The notes beneath the pieces were generated by a model. That model ran no database searches. It was not told the origin of the DNA and saw only the letters and a program-made list of their open reading frames with translations. DNA of 64,000 nt. It comes from Lachnospiraceae bacterium (GTDB taxonomy: Bacteria > Bacillota > Clostridia > Lachnospirales > Lachnospiraceae). The translations under genes were made by a program, and so were the position numbers. This document shows positions 49,995 to 59,422 of the stretch, one piece after another (position 1 is the first letter of the stretch; every line of letters starts with the position of its first letter). The stretch lies in the NCBI GenBank assembly GCA_022793195.1, contig JAAWCJ010000029.1:1-64000 (forward strand), given 5' to 3'.

Positions 49995-51344
49995 CTATAA
50001 AAATAAATTGGCGAATAGTACGATCAGCGGAATTGCAATGACCGTCCTCTCCAGGAAAATGACAAACAGTTTCCAGAGGTTTAAGGGAATCTCACTTTTG
50101 ATGATGATGGTTCCCACTTCCGTCAGGTAAATGATCTGTACCAGGGAAAGGACACCGATGATGAATTTGGTCTTCACCGACTGGATCCCTGTGATCAAAA
50201 GGGCCGGAATAAACATATCCGTAAAGCCCACTAAAGTGGCGGGAGCAGCCGCAAAAGCTTCCGGTACGCCTAGCACCTGAAGAAGCAGCCCCATGGGATA
50301 AGAAATCCACTGGAACACCGGCGTATAAGTGGCGATAATCAAAGCCGCCGTACCCCAGGCCACCACAATGGGAATCAGGTCAAACAGCATACCCACCACC
50401 ACTTCAAAACCACTGGTGACCACTCCCTTTATTCCAAAGCTTTCTGCCCTGGCGCAGCTGATTTCCAGGGCATAGGCAAGACGGCCTTTTTCACTGGGAA
50501 CCTCCTCATTGATCTGCTTCCCCACCTGTTCCTGATAAGTGTCGGGAATGGTACGGATAGGAGGAATCCGCGCAATGATGACTGCCAGGAGAATCCCCAC
50601 CAGGCAGATACACAGATAAAAGGCAGGAAACAAATTGGCGATTCCCACCGTATCTGCAATCAACAGGCAAAAGGGAATGGACACCAGGGAAAAATTGGTC
50701 ATGATATAACCTGCTTCCCGTTTCGTATAAAAGCCTTTCATGTACTGTTCCCTTGTCAGAATCACCGCTGCATTGGAAGCTCCAAACCAGGAGGCGATCA
50801 GGTCGATGGAGGCGCGGCCCGGCACCTTAAATAAGGGGCGCACCACCGGCTTCAGCAAAACACCTAAAAACTCCATAATGCCACAGTCGGTGAGAAACGG
50901 CAGGATAAAACTGAAACTCAAGACGATACAAAACAAAGTGGCGCATAAGTCCACAATGGTGGCGCCCGTATCAACCGAAATGATAAACTCCGGGCCTACG
51001 CCGAAAACCACCATGCAGGTGACTACCGCCCCCAACACCTTGGATACCAGATAGAAGGGCGTTGTGGAAAATCCCCGTTTCAAATAATGATTATTCCGGA
51101 TCCATCCCGGTTTGCAGATAAAATCATAGACAGTCAATACAGCGGAGACCACCATGATAACCATCAGGATATAAGAGAGGCTTCCTCCCAGCAAACTTTT
51201 CAAAAAACTCTTTATAAAATCCAACAGAGTCGTAAAAGACTCACCCTGGGGAATCGGCACCAGAAACATCAAAATCCCGAAAGCGGAACCCAGGATAAAC
51301 TTCAGCAAATTTTTTGTATTCACACTTTTTGATTCCATACTCAT
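49995..51344 (-). CDS. YjiH-family membrane protein with nucleoside-recognition (Gate) domains
   Basis: A 449-residue protein with about ten membrane helices. Gate-type segments include TDCGIMEFLGVLLKPVVRPLF and ASWFGASNAAVILTREQYMKGFYTKREAGYIMTNFS, split by a cytoplasmic loop rich in Glu and Lys near residues 270-300. YjiH family members are probable transporters of unknown substrate. It is the last gene after a dehydrogenase and an aminotransferase, so an amino acid or derivative may be the substrate. Confidence 0.85.
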   Translation of the reverse strand: MSMESKSVNTKNLLKFILGSAFGILMFLVPIPQGESFTTLLDFIKSFLKSLLGGSLSYILMVIMVVSAVLTVYDFICKPGWIRNNHYLKRGFSTTPFYLVSKVLGAVVTCMVVFGVGPEFIISVDTGATIVDLCATLFCIVLSFSFILPFLTDCGIMEFLGVLLKPVVRPLFKVPGRASIDLIASWFGASNAAVILTREQYMKGFYTKREAGYIMTNFSLVSIPFCLLIADTVGIANLFPAFYLCICLVGILLAVIIARIPPIRTIPDTYQEQVGKQINEEVPSEKGRLAYALEISCARAESFGIKGVVTSGFEVVVGMLFDLIPIVVAWGTAALIIATYTPVFQWISYPMGLLLQVLGVPEAFAAAPATLVGFTDMFIPALLITGIQSVKTKFIIGVLSLVQIIYLTEVGTIIIKSEIPLNLWKLFVIFLERTVIAIPLIVLFANLFL

Positions 51345-51385
51345 ACGCTCCCTATTCTTTCGTTTGTGCCCAGGCTCTTAAACCT

Positions 51386-52486
51386 TTATCTGCCGTCCGC
51401 GGTTTCATCCGCAGCCAGGGCCTCCACTGCCGTCATAGCCTCATATAGCATCTCTTCTGTCACCGGATAAGGGATATGCTCCATATCCGGCTCTGTGACA
51501 ATATCCCTTAAAACACCATCCAGGACTTGTCTGTCAAGATCAACCCCCATCGCTTTCAATGTCGTTTTAATTCCCAGCTTTGTAAGAAACGCTTTCAGCC
51601 GCAGCGCCTCCGCCCGTTCTCCATCCAAAAGAAGCTGCACCAATACGCCGTAGGCCACCACATTCCCATGAAGGTTCTCTTCCTCAAAACCTGGAAGCAA
51701 CACCAGTCCATAATAGACGGAATGGGCCACCGCGCAGTTATAATCATCAAGCACCATGAGGGATACTAACCCCGTGCTGATGATATTGGCAAGCACTGCT
51801 TCTGAAAGGGCACTGCTTACCCGTCCTTCTCTGCAATCCAAAAGGGCCTGCTCCCCGTGTTCCAGAAGAGGCCCATAGCACATATTGCTGATCTCCCTTC
51901 CCAGGGCGGAACTGTGGGACAATTTGTCGCCCCTGGCCGCAAAATGACATTCAAAATATTTTCCGATGGTGTCTCCCATCCCGGCCTGAAGATACTTTTC
52001 CGGCGCGTGGGCAATGACTGTCAAATCCATAAAACAGTGGCGGGCAGGACGTTCGTAAAAATAAAAGCTGTCAAAGCTCCCGTCCTTTTTGTAAACCACC
52101 GACAAGGCCGTGGAAGCGGCGCAGGTGGCACAGATGGTGGGAAACGTAAATACAGGAAGCTTTGCTTCATAGGCCGCTCCTTTTGCCGTATCCAGCACCT
52201 TTCCACCACCCATCCCGAAAATCATGTCCACCTTTAGTTCTTTTGCCCGTTTTGCCAACACATGAACTGCCTCATAAGTACAGTCTCCCCGGAAAGTTTC
52301 CACCGCCTCCAGGCTTAAGCTGCTCCCCTCCAGGGCGGCTAAAAGCCTTGGAAGCCCCGCCGCCAGGGCCTTTTCCCCTCCCATTAAAAGAATACGGCTT
52401 CCAAAAGGGGCACAAATGGCCGGAACCTCCCCATAAGGAGCTTCTCCAATGGAATAATTACAAAAGTAAGTAGATTCTGTTTTCAT
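51386..52486 (-). CDS. Iron-containing alcohol dehydrogenase family protein (glycerol dehydrogenase-like)
   Basis: A 366-residue enzyme of the GldA-like group. The dinucleotide motif is FGMGGGKVLDTAKGAAY; metal ligands are Asp in AGMGDTIGKYFE and His in CAVAHSVYYGL and ENLHGNVVAYG. It overlaps the aminotransferase stop by four bases and lies upstream of the YjiH gene, so the three are co-translated. Possible substrates are glycerol or a hydroxy acid/amino alcohol. It might also serve as aldehyde sink for the BMC, but it is separated from that locus. Confidence 0.88.
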   Translation of the reverse strand: MKTESTYFCNYSIGEAPYGEVPAICAPFGSRILLMGGEKALAAGLPRLLAALEGSSLSLEAVETFRGDCTYEAVHVLAKRAKELKVDMIFGMGGGKVLDTAKGAAYEAKLPVFTFPTICATCAASTALSVVYKKDGSFDSFYFYERPARHCFMDLTVIAHAPEKYLQAGMGDTIGKYFECHFAARGDKLSHSSALGREISNMCYGPLLEHGEQALLDCREGRVSSALSEAVLANIISTGLVSLMVLDDYNCAVAHSVYYGLVLLPGFEEENLHGNVVAYGVLVQLLLDGERAEALRLKAFLTKLGIKTTLKAMGVDLDRQVLDGVLRDIVTEPDMEHIPYPVTEEMLYEAMTAVEALAADETADGR

Positions 52487-53664
52487 CTTTTAAGCAACTC
52501 CTGCAGCTTTCCAAGCCTTAAAATGGCTTCGTCAATGGTCGCTTCCTCCCTGGCAAAATGAAGCCGGATTAAATGGTTGACTTCTTCTTTAAAGAAACTG
52601 GAACCGGGGACAGCCGCCACCCCCACATTTTTAATCATCCATTCACAAAACTCCAGATCCGTATATCCTTCAAACTGAGGCAGATTAAGAAACTCCTGTA
52701 TATCAATCAGCACGAAATACGTTCCCTGGGGAACATTATGCTTAAGGCCGATCTTGTCGAGGCCCGCCAGAAAATAATCCCTCTTTTTCGTGTAAGTCTC
52801 CAGCAGTTTGTCATAATAAGACTGGGGGAACAAAAGTCCTGCCACCGCCGCTTCCTGCAAAGGCGCGGCCGCCCCCACTGTCAGGAAATCATGGACTTTT
52901 TTGGCCCCTTCAATCACTTCTTCCGGCCCGATCAGATATCCCAGCCTCCATCCGGTGATGGAATAGGTCTTTGAAAGGGAATTACAGGTGATGGTATGCT
53001 GATACATGCCCGGCAGGGATGCCATACAGGTATGATGATAAGGGGCATATACCATATGTTCATATACCTCATCTGTCACCACGAACGCATCATATTTCAC
53101 CGCCAGTTCCCCAATGGCCGTAAGCTCCTCCCTGGAAAATACTTTGCCGCAGGGGTTGGAAGGATTGCAGACGATAATCGCCTTGGCCCCTTCGGAAAAT
53201 CCCTGCTCCACGAGACGAATATCAAACTCATATTCCGGAGGTACAAGGGGGATATAAATGGGCTCTGCCCCGGATAAAATGGCATCCGCCCCATAATTCT
53301 CATAAAAGGGAGAAAATACCATGACCTTATCGCCGGGGTTGCAAATGGTCATCATGGCGCACATCATGGCCTCCGTGCCGCCACAGGTAACGACAATCTC
53401 CCTGTCGGGGTCGATCTCTCTTCCAATGGCTTTTCCCTGCTTTTTTGCCAACGCCTCCCTGAAATTTTCCGCCCCGAAGGTCACGGAATATTGATGGGGG
53501 CCTTCATAGGCCGCCTTTGCCAGCGCATCCATAATTTCTTTTGGCGGGTCAAAGTCGGGAAAACCCTGTGACAAATTAATGGCCCCATGTTCATCGCTGA
53601 TTCTGGTCATCCTGCGGATCACCGAATCTGTAAAACTCTGCACTCGTTCGCTTAAAACCGGCAT
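52483..53664 (-). CDS. PLP-dependent aminotransferase, class I
   Basis: A 393-residue fold-type I aminotransferase. Motifs: NLSQGFPDFDPP, CGGTEAMMCAMM, CNPSNPCGKVFSREEL, VVTDEVYEHMVY, and the Schiff-base Lys in NSLSKTYSITGWRLGYL, with RLHFA near the C-terminus for the carboxylate-binding Arg. It resembles aspartate/methionine/kynurenine-type aminotransferases. It is the first gene of a three-gene operon with the dehydrogenase and YjiH. The start follows AAGAGGAGTCAGTAGT. Confidence 0.92.
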   Translation of the reverse strand: MPVLSERVQSFTDSVIRRMTRISDEHGAINLSQGFPDFDPPKEIMDALAKAAYEGPHQYSVTFGAENFREALAKKQGKAIGREIDPDREIVVTCGGTEAMMCAMMTICNPGDKVMVFSPFYENYGADAILSGAEPIYIPLVPPEYEFDIRLVEQGFSEGAKAIIVCNPSNPCGKVFSREELTAIGELAVKYDAFVVTDEVYEHMVYAPYHHTCMASLPGMYQHTITCNSLSKTYSITGWRLGYLIGPEEVIEGAKKVHDFLTVGAAAPLQEAAVAGLLFPQSYYDKLLETYTKKRDYFLAGLDKIGLKHNVPQGTYFVLIDIQEFLNLPQFEGYTDLEFCEWMIKNVGVAAVPGSSFFKEEVNHLIRLHFAREEATIDEAILRLGKLQELLKR

Positions 53665-53722
53665 ACTACTGACTCCTCTTTTCTATCTTAAATTCTAAAA
53701 ACATTCCTCTACAATCATAAAC

Positions 53723-53754
53723 GCACCTTCACTCTGCGTCAAGAGCGAAGGTGC
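53723..53754 (-). terminator. Hairpin after the P-type ATPase gene
   Basis: GCACCTTCnCTCT...AGAGCGAAGGTGC makes a long stem about 30 bases after the ATPase stop. The T-run is poor, so it may be a processing or weak termination site. Confidence 0.55.
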
Positions 53755-53780
53755 ATAAAGATACATAATTCTTCATATTT

Positions 53781-56174
53781 TTACTTACCAAAACGGAATC
53801 TAAGCTTTCTGAAAGTTTCCTGGAGCCAGGAAAGCCCCATGGTAAGATAGCGTAAAAGCGGCTCTGTGGCAATGGCAAACAATACAAACAACATGGCACA
53901 TTCCATGGAGATTTTTTTGATGGCAAATAAATCCGGCAGAAATATCCCGCTTAAAATCAACCCGGCCACGCACCCAGCCCAAACTGCCATACGGAATTTA
54001 TTCATGGGCTGGCAGATCTTAAAAAGAATCATGAAACCAACAATGGCAAGCAACATGGTGGCCGCAGTGGAAATATCCTCCGGGTCCACATGGAACGTCC
54101 CTCCAAATACCACCAGGGCGCCCACGGCTATCACATCAGTCAGGCCTCCTGGCAGCGCCTTTTTGATCACATTTGCCATAAAATGTCCCTGTATCCGCTC
54201 CTTGTTGGGCTGAAGGGCCAGGAAAAAGGCCGGCACACCGATGGCAAACATGCTGATCAATGAAACCTGGGCAGGCTCCAGGGGATAAGTAATCATAAAA
54301 GCCACGGAAAACAGGGAAAGCAGCAGGGAAAAGATATTTTTCACCAGAAACAGGCTGGCCGACCGTTCAATGTTGTTAACCACCCGCCGCCCTTCCAAAA
54401 CCACCTGGGGCATACAGGAAAAGTCGGAATCCAGAAGAACTACCTGGGAAGCCTGGGCCGCCGCCTCGCTCCCTGACGCCATGGCCACGCTACAGTCCGC
54501 GTCCTTTAATGCCAGCACATCATTGACGCCGTCCCCCGTCATGGCAACTGTCCTGCCCTGGAGCTTTAAAGCCTCCACAAACTGCCGTTTCTGGTCAGGC
54601 GTCACCCGGCCAAAGACTGTATATTCCCGCATGGCCCGGCTCACTGCCTCCGGAGTCGTCAAGGTGGAGGCGTCCACATAACGCTCCGCCCCGGCTACAT
54701 GCGCCTCTTTTGCTGCCTCCGACACAGTCAGGGGATTGTCCCCTGAGATCACCTTGATCTCCACCCCCTGTTCAGCAAAGTAAGCAAAGGTTTCCGGCGC
54801 TTCCTTTCGGATAGGATTGGCCAGAAGAAGAAATCCCAGAGGCGTCACATGTCCTGTCAACGGTTTTCCGTCAATCTCCCCGTCATAGGTTCCAAACACC
54901 AATGCCCGGTATCCCCGGGCCGCATAAGTTTCCAGCTGCTGCCTGACAGCCTCAAAATCCTCCCGCAGGACAAATTCCGGCGCCCCCAAAACATAGCTGC
55001 CATTTTCAAAAGTAACCCCGCTGTATTTCACTGCCGATGAAAAAGGCATCACACGGAGCGGTTTCGCCCCTGTCCCTTCCTGGAAATGCTCCTTGATGGC
55101 CTCCATGGTAATATTATCATTGCTCATGGCTTTTGCAAAATCACCCAAAAGGGCAGAAAGGGGAGGCATGGCCTCTTCTTTATAGCCATAAGCAGGAATC
55201 ACCTGTCTCACACTCATTTTATTTTCTGTAATGGTTCCCGTCTTATCCACACAAAGCACATCCACCCGCGCCAGAGTTTCAATGCTTTTCATATCATGGA
55301 GCAAAACGCCTTTGGACGCCAGGCGGATGGAACTGACTGCCAGGGCCACGCTGGTCAACAAATAAAGCCCCTCAGGAATCATCCCGATCACCGCCGCCAC
55401 CATGGATGTAATGCTGTCGGTAATGGTTTCTCCGTTAAACAGATAGCTCTGGACAAACAAAACAACGGCAATGGGGATTAATGCGATTCCCACCACCTTT
55501 AAAAGCTTATTTAAAGCCCGCATCATCTCCGACTGTTCCCCGGTCTTCATCTCTTTGGCCTGCAAAGTCAGCCTGGAAATATAGGAGGCGCTCCCCACTG
55601 CCGTCAGCATGGCATGGCACTGGCCGGATACCACAAAACTACCGGAAATCAACTGGTCTCCCTGCTTTTTTTCAATCTCGTCAGACTCACCGGTCAGAAG
55701 GGACTCATTGACCTTTACTTCCCCGGCAAGCACCACCGCATCGGCGCAGATCTGATTTCCGCCTTTAAAAATCACCACATCATCCCGTACAAGCTGCTCT
55801 GCCTCCACAGTCCAGACTTTTCCGTCCCGCACCACCGCTGCTTTGGGGGAACCCAGCATATTCATTTTCTCCAGTACCTTTTTAGCCCGGATTTCCTGTA
55901 CAATTCCAATCAACGTATTGACAACAATCACCGGAAGAAAGGTAAGATTCCGAAAGGAACCCACTATGCAAAGTAATACTGTGAGAACAGCAAAAATCAG
56001 ATTGAAGTAAGTAAACAAGTTCCCTCTGATGATTTCTCCCGTCGTGCGGGAGGAAGAATCCACCGCCACATTGGAAAGTCCCGTCTCCATCCGCTCTTCC
56101 ACCTGGCTGCGGGAAAGTCCTGTCTGATATCCCGGAAGAACCTTTTTTCTGTCTGTAAGTTGCATTTGATCCAC
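53781..56174 (-). CDS. Cation-translocating P-type ATPase (CtpE-like)
   Basis: TCAGGAGGTTTTACA precedes a GTG at 56174 (reading VDQMQLTDRKK), a better start than the track ATG. The roughly 797-residue pump has the actuator loop LTGESDEIEKK, phosphorylation motif DKTGTITENKM, the hinge MTGDGVNDVLALKDADCSVAMASG and about ten membrane helices, with the last four in residues 620-780. There is no heavy-metal-binding domain. It resembles the CtpE-like calcium-type pumps of Gram-positive bacteria. The ion cannot be fixed from sequence alone. Confidence 0.9.
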   Translation of the reverse strand: MDQMQLTDRKKVLPGYQTGLSRSQVEERMETGLSNVAVDSSSRTTGEIIRGNLFTYFNLIFAVLTVLLCIVGSFRNLTFLPVIVVNTLIGIVQEIRAKKVLEKMNMLGSPKAAVVRDGKVWTVEAEQLVRDDVVIFKGGNQICADAVVLAGEVKVNESLLTGESDEIEKKQGDQLISGSFVVSGQCHAMLTAVGSASYISRLTLQAKEMKTGEQSEMMRALNKLLKVVGIALIPIAVVLFVQSYLFNGETITDSITSMVAAVIGMIPEGLYLLTSVALAVSSIRLASKGVLLHDMKSIETLARVDVLCVDKTGTITENKMSVRQVIPAYGYKEEAMPPLSALLGDFAKAMSNDNITMEAIKEHFQEGTGAKPLRVMPFSSAVKYSGVTFENGSYVLGAPEFVLREDFEAVRQQLETYAARGYRALVFGTYDGEIDGKPLTGHVTPLGFLLLANPIRKEAPETFAYFAEQGVEIKVISGDNPLTVSEAAKEAHVAGAERYVDASTLTTPEAVSRAMREYTVFGRVTPDQKRQFVEALKLQGRTVAMTGDGVNDVLALKDADCSVAMASGSEAAAQASQVVLLDSDFSCMPQVVLEGRRVVNNIERSASLFLVKNIFSLLLSLFSVAFMITYPLEPAQVSLISMFAIGVPAFFLALQPNKERIQGHFMANVIKKALPGGLTDVIAVGALVVFGGTFHVDPEDISTAATMLLAIVGFMILFKICQPMNKFRMAVWAGCVAGLILSGIFLPDLFAIKKISMECAMLFVLFAIATEPLLRYLTMGLSWLQETFRKLRFRFGK

Positions 56175-56313
56175 TGTAAAACCTCCTGAGTTTTCCACAA
56201 AAACCAGACTTCATGATTAACATACAAAAAATATTTTGTCTGTGTGAAGCTATCATACCAGACAATTCTCTATTTTTTTCCTATGGAAACCAAAAGTTTT
56301 TCTTAGAATTCTA

Positions 56314-57669
56314 CTAGTCCCTGGTCAGTTTTCTCACCCATTTTCCAAAATTCACTTCCATAAAAGCCGGAATACATTTAAAGATCTGGTCGGCATTGAG
56401 ACAGCAGACCACCACCACCGGCGATGCTTTTACCACAAATGCCATAAAAAAGGACACGGGAAGCACAATCCCCCAGATGCTGATCAAGTCCAGTTTGACC
56501 ACAAAGCCCGCATGGCCCCCGCCCCGGATAATCCCGTTGTTGGTGGGCATCTGATAGGACATACCCACACATACCACACTTAAGATAATCAAAAATGTAT
56601 TTGCCATATCTTTTGTGACAGGCGACAGGTCGTAAAGGCTTAACACCGGAATCCTGAGGAAAAACAAAATTATCCCGGAAACCACCCCGATTGCCAGAAA
56701 CATCTTCTGAAGTCTTACGGCATAAAGTTTTACCTGTCCCATATCCCCCGCCCCCACGGTTTTTCCGATGAGGACGGACGCAGTGGAAGCCGCCCCCACC
56801 GCCATGGATTTTACCATGAGAAATAAGGTGGAAGCCACACTGTTGGCGGCAATGGCAGCCGCTGTCATGTGGCCCAAAATCACTGTCTGGAGAGCCGTAT
56901 TTAACCCCCACAGGCTCTGGACAAAAAACACAGGGGCCGTCACCTTAAAATAATCTTTTGAAAGTACCCGGTCAAACTGAAAATACCCCCGCAGTTTCAG
57001 GCACAGACGTTTTTCTTTTCGCGCCACGTAAAAGATCAAAATTCCACATTCCAGAATCCTGGCAGCCAAAGTACCGATGGCCGCACCTGCCACCCCCAGT
57101 TTTGGCGCCCCAAATTTCCCATAAATCAGCACATAGTTAATTCCACAGTTGACAAAAAAAGTCATGACGGAAAGATAGAAGGCAATCCGCACCACCTCCA
57201 CGCTCCTCAGGGAAGCTAAAAGAAGCTGTGTCACCGCAAAGAACAGATAAGTAAAGCGGATTAGACGGATATAGCGCACCCCTTCTTCGATAATGGGTCC
57301 GTCAGTCGTAAAAAGCCCCACAGCCTGATATGGAAAAAAGGACACCAAAAGAAACAGGATAACCGCCACCAGAAGCCCGGTCCGCATGGCCGTGGCCGCA
57401 ATCTTCCTCATGGGTTCTGTCTGCTTTCTCCCCCAGTACTGACTGCAGAACATGACGGCACCGTCCCCGAGGGCAAGGAGCATCTGTTGAAAGACAAACT
57501 GAATCTGGTTGACTGCCGCCACTCCTGCCAGTGAAGTCTCACTGTAGGCGCCCAGCATCATATTATCTGCCAGATTAACGCTCAATGTAATCACATTCTG
57601 CAGCACTAAAGCTGTATAGATTGAAAAAAAGTTCCGGTAAAAATACCTTTTTTCTTCTGTCTGTTTCAC
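56314..57669 (-). CDS. MATE-family multidrug/cation exporter
   Basis: About 451 residues with twelve membrane helices in two similar halves, typical of MATE proteins: SVNLADNMMLGAYSETSLAGVAAVNQIQF in helices 1-2 and VASTLFLMVKSMAVGAASTASVLIGKTVGAG in the second half. AAGG lies six bases before a GTG at 57669, which I prefer; the track ATG at 57699 overlaps the yraN stop. These exporters use a Na+ or H+ gradient. Substrates are unknown. Confidence 0.88.
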   Translation of the reverse strand: MKQTEEKRYFYRNFFSIYTALVLQNVITLSVNLADNMMLGAYSETSLAGVAAVNQIQFVFQQMLLALGDGAVMFCSQYWGRKQTEPMRKIAATAMRTGLLVAVILFLLVSFFPYQAVGLFTTDGPIIEEGVRYIRLIRFTYLFFAVTQLLLASLRSVEVVRIAFYLSVMTFFVNCGINYVLIYGKFGAPKLGVAGAAIGTLAARILECGILIFYVARKEKRLCLKLRGYFQFDRVLSKDYFKVTAPVFFVQSLWGLNTALQTVILGHMTAAAIAANSVASTLFLMVKSMAVGAASTASVLIGKTVGAGDMGQVKLYAVRLQKMFLAIGVVSGIILFFLRIPVLSLYDLSPVTKDMANTFLIILSVVCVGMSYQMPTNNGIIRGGGHAGFVVKLDLISIWGIVLPVSFFMAFVVKASPVVVVCCLNADQIFKCIPAFMEVNFGKWVRKLTRD

Positions 57670-57679
57670 ACGTTCCACC

Positions 57680-58030
57680 TTACTCTGCCCAGAAGGCATC
57701 TTCTATGACACGTACTTCCTCACCCATGACAGAAACCACATCAAACCTGCACCTGGCCCACCAGTCGTAACCGTGCCTGTGCATGTAAACTTCCGCGGTC
57801 CGCCGGATACTCTCCTGCTTTTTTCTGTCCACGGCCTCCTCCGGAAAGCCGCCCTTTTCATCTTTTCTGTATTTGACCTCCACAAACACAAGGAATCCCT
57901 GATGTCTGGCAATGATGTCGATCTCTCCCAGGCGGCATCGGAAATTTCTGTCCAAAATCCGGTAGCCCCTGGCATACAGCTCCCTGGCCGCCCTTTCCTC
58001 ATATCTGGCTCCTGCCTCATGACGATTCAA
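57680..58030 (-). CDS. yraN: YraN-family (UPF0102) endonuclease-like protein
   Basis: A 116-residue protein with the Holliday-junction-resolvase-like PD-(D/E)XK pattern of the family: GARYEERAARELYARGYRILDRNFRCRLGEIDIIARH, then FVEVKYRK. The Glu-Ile-Asp and Glu-Val-Lys motifs are intact. It starts at a TTG after GTAGGAGGGAGAGCAGG. It follows rnhB, as in many Firmicutes. Its cellular role is not established. Confidence 0.92.
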   Translation of the reverse strand: MNRHEAGARYEERAARELYARGYRILDRNFRCRLGEIDIIARHQGFLVFVEVKYRKDEKGGFPEEAVDRKKQESIRRTAEVYMHRHGYDWWARCRFDVVSVMGEEVRVIEDAFWAE

Positions 58031-58046
58031 ATACCTGCTCTCCCTC

Positions 58047-58805
58047 CTACAAAAACTTCTTTAAAAAACTCCTCCTGTGAATAGGAGTCATCCCATAGCG
58101 GCGGATAGCTTCCATATGTCCGCCAGAACCGTACCCTTTATGTCCCGCAAACCCATATTCTGGATATATCTTATCATATTCCCGCATCATCCGGTCCCTG
58201 GTCACTTTCGCAATAATACTGGCCGCTGCAATGGAAAGGCTTTTGGCATCCCCTTTGATAATGGGCACCTGGAGGATCTTTCCGTCCAGGCCCGGAATCG
58301 TCACCGCATCATTGAGGCACACATCCGGGCGGACAGAAAGCTTCCCCACCGCCTCCCTCATGGCTTCATAAGTGGCCTGGAGGATGTTGATCTCATCAAT
58401 CCGACCGGGGCTCACAACCCCCACACCCACGCTGACAGCAGCTTCCATGATCTCATCAAAAAGCTCCTCCCGTTTCTTCTCCGAAAGCTTTTTGGAATCA
58501 TTCACATAGGGGATCCGGCATCCCTCCGGCAATATTACCGCAGCGGCGGCCACCGGCCCTGCCAGGGGGCCTCTGCCCGCCTCGTCAATTCCGCAGACAA
58601 CACCCGCCTCCTCATATTTCTTTTCATAAATGGTCATGGTTTCCAAACGGGCGTACTCTGCCTCCAGGGCTTTCTGCCTTTTCTCAAAACTTTCCAGAAG
58701 TTTTCTTACTCCTGTCCGCTCATCTTCCCTATATAAGTCAAGCAATGCGGGTAACTCCGCATTGCCTGCCTGTTCCAACTGCAATTTTATCTCTTGTACC
58801 TTCAT
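58047..58805 (-). CDS. rnhB: Ribonuclease HII
   Basis: A 252-residue RNase HII, which cleaves RNA in RNA-DNA hybrids and single ribonucleotides in DNA. The catalytic motif is VCGIDEAGRGPLAGPV, with further acidic residues in VCLNDAVTI and AKVTRDRMM. An N-terminal helical extension of about 70 residues is usual in clostridial members. It sits in the rbgA-lepB-rnhB-yraN run. Confidence 0.96.
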   Translation of the reverse strand: MKVQEIKLQLEQAGNAELPALLDLYREDERTGVRKLLESFEKRQKALEAEYARLETMTIYEKKYEEAGVVCGIDEAGRGPLAGPVAAAAVILPEGCRIPYVNDSKKLSEKKREELFDEIMEAAVSVGVGVVSPGRIDEINILQATYEAMREAVGKLSVRPDVCLNDAVTIPGLDGKILQVPIIKGDAKSLSIAAASIIAKVTRDRMMREYDKIYPEYGFAGHKGYGSGGHMEAIRRYGMTPIHRRSFLKKFL

Positions 58806-58825
58806 ATTGCCGCCTTACTTATCTT

Positions 58826-59422
58826 TTATCTGTGGCTGATAAACCCGATTTTATTTAATGGCCAAATGCGAAGCCACGCACGTCCTATGATCTGTTCTCT
58901 CTTTACATTGGCAACAGACGGATCCCTGCTGTCGGAACTGTCATTCCGGTTATCCCCCAATACAAAATATTCATCCTCTCCAAGTGTAATGGGATCTGCC
59001 GCAAGTTTTGCATCCCGGATGGGTTCCAGCCCATAATTTTCCTCCAGGCGTTCTCCGTCAATATAGATGTCGCTGCCGATGATCTGCACCGTCTCACCGG
59101 GGAGCCCGATGACACGTTTGATGTAAAAAACATTTTTAGCATGGGTATAGCGGAACACCACAATATCAAACCGTTCCGGTTCATGGAACCGGTAAGTAAC
59201 CTTTTCCAGAATCAACTGGTCTCCGTCCTGGAGGGTATCGTTCATAGAAGTGCCTGACACGCTGGTCCTCTGGGCTACAAATACAATAATCAAAAATGTA
59301 CATCCAAATATAACGGCTGCATATACCAAAAAACTGATTATTTCCTGCAGACGGCCCCGCTTTTTAGGTTCATCAAACTCCGGTAATTCTTCTGTTATCT
59401 GTTCCACTCCGTTTTCCATCAT
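58826..59422 (-). CDS. lepB: Signal peptidase I (copy 2)
   Basis: A 198-residue membrane protease that removes signal peptides. One N-terminal membrane helix (about 28-50) is followed by the catalytic Ser in VSGTSMNDTLQDGD and Lys in YIKRVIGLPGE; GDNRNDSSDSRD closes the active-site box. Its start overlaps the rbgA stop, so it is co-translated. A second signal peptidase lies on the other side of rbgA. Confidence 0.95.
   Translation of the reverse strand: MMENGVEQITEELPEFDEPKKRGRLQEIISFLVYAAVIFGCTFLIIVFVAQRTSVSGTSMNDTLQDGDQLILEKVTYRFHEPERFDIVVFRYTHAKNVFYIKRVIGLPGETVQIIGSDIYIDGERLEENYGLEPIRDAKLAADPITLGEDEYFVLGDNRNDSSDSRDPSVANVKREQIIGRAWLRIWPLNKIGFISHR

Noticed and set aside
51386-52486. Iron-type dehydrogenase as the BMC alcohol dehydrogenase
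   Set aside because: No encapsulation helix at its N-terminus and it is in a different operon with an aminotransferase and YjiH.
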